A stretch of DNA of 64,000 nucleotides from Corbicula japonica (Eukaryota > Mollusca > Bivalvia > Venerida > Cyrenidae): positions 4,168,796 through 4,232,795 of the forward strand of contig JAZAYU010000003.1 of the NCBI GenBank assembly GCA_038501625.1. The letters are read 5' to 3'. Shown piece after piece: positions 61,452-64,000 of this stretch; within the stretch, counting starts at the first letter, position 1; each line of letters opens with the position of its first letter. The position numbers were made by a program, and so were the translations under genes. A model generated the notes under the pieces. It was not told the DNA's origin. It saw only the letters and a list, made by a program, of their open reading frames with translations, and ran no database searches.

Positions 61452-63173
61452 ATTGATTTGTTGATACGTTATTATCGGCGCATTAATCGAATAGAACTAC
61501 TCTGGAAAAAAACATTCGTTTAAGGATCTATTATTTGATTATACATGCGTTCGCGATATAAGATGCTGACCGAATATTGTCCGTTTCTATTTTTAGGTAA
61601 CTGTTGTCATAAAAAGTTAATTTAGCCCGTGAAAACTTAAAAAGTATGATGTAGCAGATTGAAGCAGTAACGAACGGTTTTCATATTAAGATATTTTTAT
61701 TGGATTCATGAAATGTTTATCTGTTGTCTTGATTTTTTAACTTTTCGTGCAAAATCTTATATATTTTCATGATCGTTTCGTGCAACCTGAAACGTGTTGG
61801 CATTATTATGCCGGCATAAGTACCGTTTAATTGCCGAAATAAAAATAGCCATAACTCCGTAAATGACTATTTGGAGACTGTAAAACGTCTCTCCGTATAT
61901 TCAGTTAATGTCACAGTAGTTATTAATCACGTACTTTGAAGATGTTTGGTTTGATACTTTTGTATGTTGACGTAACTATTAAGCTTTTTTTGTTTCTGAT
62001 CAAAAATTCATCCTGTTTTATATGTTTTAACCATTCTAGTATGGTAGTTTAACTAAGGAGTTATTGTTTGCTTTTAAATTAACGTTTGCAGCTTTTTAAA
62101 ATAACGTTGCAGCGTACGAGTACGTGAATGTCCTATTTGGCCCTGGGGAACTTACTCACGGTATGCGATACATTGTGTGTATCCATACAAATGCCACAGT
62201 TATTGAGCACGAGTTCTGGAAGCAGGAATTGGCTGAAGTAAATGCATGTAGCGACGGAGTAACTGTAGATCTAACACCACCTTCACCAGCTGACGTGTGG
62301 ATTGGCTACGACAAAGATTTTCTATATCAGGTACTACGTCTTTGTTTAAGCATATAACTGTTTAGACCGGGTAGTTTTTATCCATTGTAAGGCGCGGCCA
62401 CAAACGTTTTCTAAAGATAATATATGAATAATTGAATACTTCACAAAAACTTTTAAGTTATATGCCACTATCAGATTTATTTTGTTTTCTAATCAATGTA
62501 ACAGTAACAGCCACGATCAGAAAACATTCTCTCCACACAGCCAAAACCTAGCGTGGGAGCGGGACCATGTGTTTATCATTACTATAATTTGAGAGTTGCG
62601 TGGCAATTCCAGATAATTTCTTTGTAAATAATGGAGGATTCAAATTGTTCAACGTGTTTTTCTTTAAAATTTATAATTTAGACTTCCACATCAGAAATAA
62701 CAGTTAATTGGAATTCGTTCATAGATGTTGAAGAAGGAGGAACTATTGCACATTCTAGTGGTGTTGTGGGATATGAGGTTGCTTTAGGTAAGTTTTGAAG
62801 CATGACCATTTTACACACTCTATTCGCGTAACAAGATAAGTAGAGGGTACAATAATGACGTGGACATTCAAATATCACTAATAAAACAAATCATATGAGA
62901 TAACCGGTACTATTACCGTCTTCATGTGGCGAGTTGTATATTTCGTAATACATGGGAAAGTCTTCCTCGTGGTGTGTCTGTAGTTTAGTGAATTCCCATC
63001 TTTAAATCCGAACTGATGTACAAACGCGTAAACTATTCCCTCAAATTTCATTTCAGGTACATTTAGTGGTGGAGTAGACATCAAGCGTTTCACAAAAGTT
63101 GGTTTGGTTAACCATAAGACATTCCATCAACTTAAACTTCAAAATGGCCATAATTATTTCGCTACAGTAAAAG
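47638..63173 (+). CDS. Multi-exon fibronectin-III-like extracellular protein (partial)
   Basis: Fifteen exons join into one frame of 2,431 nt (~810 residues): 47638-47844, 48070-48235, 48633-48901, 57406-57612, 57937-58081, 58362-58393, 58543-58684, 58843-59066, 59220-59387, 59551-59734, 59892-60006, 60183-60313, 62113-62330, 62682-62787, 63057-63173. Every intron is GT...AG and every phase agrees with the next exon. The protein repeats a ~100-residue pattern: a Trp strand (LDVSWN, LSVRWSGF, ITVNWNSF), YEVAIGTS/YEVALGTFSGG, a Tyr strand such as ELVYYVSVKAKN or GHNYFATVK, and a linker such as CSDGVTVDLTPPSPADV. This fits tandem FN3-like modules of large invertebrate surface or secreted proteins; that is inferred from the pattern. 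No signal peptide, transmembrane segment, start or stop is in view, so both ends are missing. Function and symbol are unknown. Confidence 0.88.
48070..48235 (+). CDS. FN3-like gene, exon 2
   Basis: Phase 0 start, phase 1 end; VVGPFAVDSTRPDFHGD to PNPLIYEVAIG. Carries the inter-module linker and the Trp strand (ARWEAGSF). Donor G|GTCAGC. Confidence 0.88.
48633..48901 (+). CDS. FN3-like gene, exon 3
   Basis: Continues the split Gly codon as GTSKEGRDVLPFQPL, then ELVYYVSVKAKNTVGL and ends DIDGDSDVK (phase 0). The open frame upstream of 48633 is intron read-through. The following intron is ~8.5 kb and contains the Gypsy element. Confidence 0.9.
49406..49641 (-). repeat. Gypsy 3' LTR (left in window)
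   Basis: Plus-strand TGTTGAACCGCG...GCGTCACCACA, matching 53970-54205. On the element strand it begins TGTGGTGACGC and ends GGTTCAACA. It contains nested GTACCGGACCGG and CGGTACCG. Confidence 0.95.
49631..50183 (-). repeat. 277-bp tandem duplication spanning LTR edge and polypurine tract
   Basis: 49631-49906 and 49907-50183 are nearly identical. Each unit starts with GCGTCACCACAC, the last bases of the LTR as read on the plus strand, followed by the purine tract and 3' internal sequence. The element thus carries a second LTR-edge/PPT junction inside its body. Confidence 0.92.
49642..49654 (-). promoter_or_regulatory. Polypurine tract
   Basis: AAACGGGGAGGAG on the element strand directly precedes the 3' LTR (TGTGGTG...). 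The same tract recurs at ~49918-49931 because of the 277-bp tandem duplication. Confidence 0.75.
50232..50483 (-). pseudogene. Unassigned 3' tail frame of the Gypsy element
   Basis: A short minus-strand frame (GNHKGMGTTVYGKRDEVK to GSPIPMPSGLDR) between the RNase H remnant and the tandem duplication. I recognise no domain; by position it could be the tail of pol or a 3' accessory frame. It includes one CCAGACGGC variant of the recurrent motif at 50245. Confidence 0.35.
50566..51130 (-). pseudogene. Gypsy pol remnant: shortened RT joined to RNase H end
   Basis: On the minus strand CVDYRALNEVTIKD and VWVSKLDANS (the first palm motif of Gypsy RT) lie at about 50990-51115, then in shifted frames KKTAFITK, a stop, and LLEHARMEFGLTAP. 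The sequence then jumps straight to KFVVGIDHASLSWLM, RWSEVLSRFN and HRAGREHGNADALSRPP, the C-terminal part of the RNase H region. The polymerase YxDD block and most of RNase H are absent, so an internal deletion joined the two parts; stops and frameshifts add to the damage. No integrase zinc finger or catalytic core follows. Confidence 0.85.
51131..51652. other. Gypsy internal segment without recognisable coding
   Basis: Between the RT remnant and the 60-bp repeat, no frame resembles protease or RT. It may be rearranged internal sequence or a foreign insertion. Confidence 0.4.
51653..51830 (-). repeat. Exact 60-bp tandem repeat, three units, with CRE-like palindrome
   Basis: Units start at 51653, 51713 and 51773. 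Each has TGACGTCA (third unit TGACATCA) and CCGGACGGC or CCAGACGGC eight bases further, then GATGAACGTCATTAC. On the minus strand the frame gives a 20-residue repeat with DVHQPSGSMTSYQQ. It lies between gag and pol of the Gypsy element. Confidence 0.93.
52093..53519 (-). pseudogene. Gypsy gag, one frameshift
   Basis: Structural capsid/nucleocapsid protein of the retroelement. The frame opens at ATG 53517-53519 (MSAKGSPPSVKG), passes a region with IPGIKSRLAKAL, an acidic Ser-rich linker (SSESEDEDDEGDEQ), and a capsid-like domain (FNGKGNWSAFKLKFTQYA...DKALDYY...LEERFG). It stops at 52494 after LATRAFQTGR; the continuation FATEQFVSRICQG lies in another frame down to 52093 and ends with the CCHC zinc knuckle CYNCGVEGNFRKDC. 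A one-base shift near 52500 explains the break. A programmed shift here is less likely because it falls inside gag. Confidence 0.85.
53951..53968 (-). promoter_or_regulatory. Putative tRNA primer-binding site
   Basis: One base inside the 5' LTR the element strand reads TGGTGGCAGCG. Starting with TGG is standard for pairing with a tRNA CCA end; the tRNA is not identified. Confidence 0.6.
53970..54205 (-). repeat. Gypsy 5' LTR (right in window)
   Basis: Second LTR, same length; substitutions relative to the other LTR are concentrated near 54135-54140. Confidence 0.95.
54255..54780 (+). repeat. ~520-bp repeat with foldback head (copy a)
   Basis: Starts with a hairpin (TTAATAGCTTCCGGTGATTT...AAATCACCGG...TATTGATTA), then GCAAATGGGTTATAAG, AATACATGTCCATCCAACCG, TGACGTGACGTCGTTAAAATGG and TTAACGTCACCTTAACGTT. 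The same order recurs at 55485-56045. It lies in the host gene intron just right of the Gypsy element. Non-coding. Confidence 0.85.
54781..55484. other. Intronic spacer
   Basis: Contains the CGCGAAAT-type dispersed repeat at 55371-55460 (second copy at 56100-56194). Otherwise nothing is recognised. Confidence 0.5.
55485..56045 (+). repeat. ~560-bp repeat with 160-bp foldback head (copy b)
   Basis: The head 55491-55650 is a near-perfect palindrome with ~75-bp arms (AATCAATAGCTTCCGG...CCGGAAGCTATTGATT). The tail follows copy a, with a small internal tandem duplication (AATTTCAATTCTAACAC twice near 55663-55720). Confidence 0.88.
56046..57175. other. Intronic spacer
   Basis: After the second CGCGAAAT-type repeat (56100-56194), AT-rich intron sequence with no recognised element. 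Confidence 0.5.
57176..57358 (+). repeat. Dispersed 183-bp repeat (copy b), abutting an exon
   Basis: Second copy of 44497-44679. It ends 47 bp upstream of the exon at 57406, so it lies in or next to the branch-point region of that intron. Confidence 0.9.
57406..57612 (+). CDS. FN3-like gene, exon 4
   Basis: 69 codons, phase 0 to 0; FADIDDIDFQ, LSVRWSGFHHS, SLFVCFAKQPTEPYIRC, ending GLNLDQYK. Good acceptor TTTGTTTTACAG. Confidence 0.9.
57937..58081 (+). CDS. FN3-like gene, exon 5
   Basis: Phase 0 start, phase 1 end; TYYQIVIAETEVGNTTA, SDGVTIVVDNDKVQGIYV, ending NNTKDL plus split codon. SDGVTIVVD is the module linker. Confidence 0.9.
58362..58393 (+). CDS. FN3-like gene, 32-bp micro-exon 6
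   Basis: Encodes DLNIGTSHHNA with the split codon; acceptor GCGTTTCAG and donor GCG|GTAAAA. Inclusion is required to restore phase between exons 5 and 7, which end in phase 1 and start in phase 0. Confidence 0.82.
58543..58684 (+). CDS. FN3-like gene, exon 7
   Basis: Phase 0 start, phase 1 end; DKRLTCTNDVDYQMS, LQAHWVVPED, ending IEERAPVA plus split codon. Acceptor TTTATGTAG. Confidence 0.88.
58843..59066 (+). CDS. FN3-like gene, exon 8
   Basis: DIWSLFRPYERLRTF to GRKYRTLLKFCASQHC and NPPNVGKLIVAYDENIPK; phase 0 end. The Cys-bearing strand and NPPNVG linker follow the module pattern. Confidence 0.9.
59220..59387 (+). CDS. FN3-like gene, exon 9
   Basis: 56 codons, phase 0 to 0; IEVAIEPFRDSDMED, DHYEWALVDSADNERLV, ending ESLDSDK. 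Confidence 0.9.
59551..59734 (+). CDS. FN3-like gene, exon 10
   Basis: LQFSVPLKNKITFTKCW, KLTVRGYTKAGSSAEVSAEI, VVIDAVGKSTGG; phase 1 end. GYTKAGSSAEVS is the strand-G-like part of a module. Confidence 0.9.
59892..60006 (+). CDS. FN3-like gene, exon 11
   Basis: ESKHEGARIVLKENANW, NNIISAVWPTL; the only phase 2 end in the gene, completed as Arg by exon 12. Confidence 0.88.
60183..60313 (+). CDS. FN3-like gene, exon 12
   Basis: NNDYFWAVLQVNQEDP, TYLELKDPCSHPDALKCGNS; phase 1 end at TCA-A|GTAAAT. The next intron (1.8 kb) holds a MITE and a GATT microsatellite. Confidence 0.88.
60376..60943. mobile_element. 568-bp MITE with 36-bp termini and TAA target duplication
   Basis: TGGCAAAATGCC...GCACAAATG (36 bp from 60376) is inverted at the right end (CATTTGTGC...GGCATTTTGCCA, to 60943) with three mismatches. 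TAA flanks both ends (60373-60375 and 60944-60946), as expected for PIF/Harbinger-type elements. It has no transposase frame. It lies in the intron between exons 12 and 13 of the FN3-like gene. Confidence 0.88.
61400..61463. repeat. (GATT)n microsatellite
   Basis: Imperfect TGAT/GATT repeats in the intron between exons 12 and 13. Confidence 0.95.
62113..62330 (+). CDS. FN3-like gene, exon 13
   Basis: TYEYVNVLFGPGELTHG, YIVCIHTNATVIEHEFW, then the diagnostic linker CSDGVTVDLTPPSPADVWIG, ending DKDFLYQ in phase 0. Confidence 0.92.
62682..62787 (+). CDS. FN3-like gene, exon 14
   Basis: TSTSEITVNWNSFIDVEEGG to GVVGYEVAL plus split Gly; phase 1 end, exactly where exon 2 ends in its module. Confidence 0.92.
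63057..63173 (+). CDS. FN3-like gene, exon 15 (last in window)
   Basis: GTFSGGVDIKRFTKVG, FHQLKLQNGHNYFATVK, phase 1 end. The expected continuation of the strand (A-x-N-x-x-G-L) must be on a further exon beyond the window. Confidence 0.92.
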
Positions 63174-63441
63174 GTTATTTTGTTTGAAATTATTATTAAC
63201 CAGCAAACAATGACTAAAAATGATTTATATATATTTTATTTTATTAAGGATTGGCACAAAATTGTCATGGCTGGGTTCAGATAATATTTAATATATAGCT
63301 TAACAATGCAAACTGAGTAAAACTTCCATTAGAATTCTTGAATATGAATTGACGTTATTTCTTGCTTCGTCCATGAGCGCAAGAGTTTTATGATATTAAA
63401 CAATCGCTAGCATACTAAAATAAGAAAGTTCAGGTTAACAA

Positions 63442-63630
63442 GGGAGTTTGCTAACGAGTTACCTCCCTTCATAAAAGTTTTTTATTGCCGGGAGTTTGCC
63501 AACGAGTTACCTCTCCTTGTAAAGTTTGTAATCACCTATGTTGGGAGTTCGCCAACGAGTTACCTCCCTTTAAAAAATATGTTAACACCGATGTTGGGAG
63601 TTCGCCAACGAGTTACCTCCCTTTAAAAAG
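63442..63630. repeat. Four spaced hairpin repeats GGGAGTT...CTCCC
   Basis: GGGAGTTYGCYAACGAGTTA followed by CCTCCC recurs with starts at 63442, 63490, 63543 and 63595 (spacing 48-53 bp). Each unit has inverted GGGAG/CTCCC ends. It lies downstream of the last visible exon, presumably in an intron. Confidence 0.9.
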
Positions 63631-64000
63631 TCTTTGATCCCAAATGTTCGAACATCATCTGTACCGATGCCAGTAATAGATGTATAAAAACAGTCTTTTT
63701 TCGATTTTCCATCACATGGTTTACAGGAATCCGGTTGCAAGTTATCGCCAGATGCAAGCTAATTCCAGCCACGACGATGTGTAATACCCTGGAAATATAA
63801 AACAAAACCAAGAAAAAGGGGCAGGGTTGGGTGGGAAGTTATTAAACAAAGTTTTTTATGTAAAGTAGCAATGCCTCTACCTCGTTCCGTTGATAAAGAA
63901 TCGAAAAGACTGGAATCTGCGGAGACAAGAGTTTATATAGGCAAAGTCACGTGGTGACGTATGACGTAACAAGAGTCATTTCTGCTGGTTAGTGTTTAAT
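63631..64000. other. Sequence after the last visible exon
   Basis: No further exon with the FN3-like pattern in the required phase is visible. Presumably intron. Confidence 0.4.

Overview
The window looks like AT-rich nuclear DNA of a bivalve mollusc, probably heterodont. The grounds are spliced genes with GT/AG introns, a LINE and a Ty3/Gypsy element, many MITEs, large tandem-repeat arrays and several short dispersed repeats I recognise as common in bivalve genomes (for example the folded repeat with CCTGATCAGAC at 757, 11718 and 35221). There is no sign of bacterial gene organisation. The species cannot be fixed from sequence alone.

Layout. (1) 1-11343 and 34464-43740 are two direct copies of one segment, about 98-99% alike by eye, differing by SNPs, microsatellite length and whole insertions. 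They are either a recent segmental duplication or two haplotypes left in one scaffold. I see no gene in either copy. (2) 11344-23021 is a repeat nursery: a 19-bp minisatellite (13.1 kb), a 26-bp array (14.4 kb), a ~57-bp array (17.7-19.8 kb), a short GCCAAGCA array (20.2 kb) and a 17-bp/102-bp higher-order array (20.4-23.0 kb) that runs into a 500-N gap. (3) 23522-34463 holds clusters of the palindrome TTCCGATCGGAA, two small MITEs whose empty sites can be read in a sister repeat, a 5'-truncated LINE with target-site duplications (28024-30418), microsatellites and a degenerate tandem duplication. (4) 43741-47637 is repeat-rich spacer with a near-perfect 150-bp palindrome. (5) 47638-63173 is the one convincing host gene: 15 plus-strand exons whose splice phases all agree, encoding about 810 residues of a repetitive fibronectin-III-like extracellular protein, open at both ends. 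Its ~8.5-kb intron contains an internally deleted Ty3/Gypsy element (49406-54205, minus strand) and two copies of a ~520-bp repeat with a foldback end; a later intron holds a 568-bp MITE with a TAA target duplication.

The window is therefore mostly a record of mobile-element and satellite turnover around one gene. The most unusual signals are the nine-base motif CCGGACGGC repeated seven times on one strand of the Gypsy element, the higher-order 17-bp array at the gap, and several insertions proven by filled/empty site comparison inside the window.
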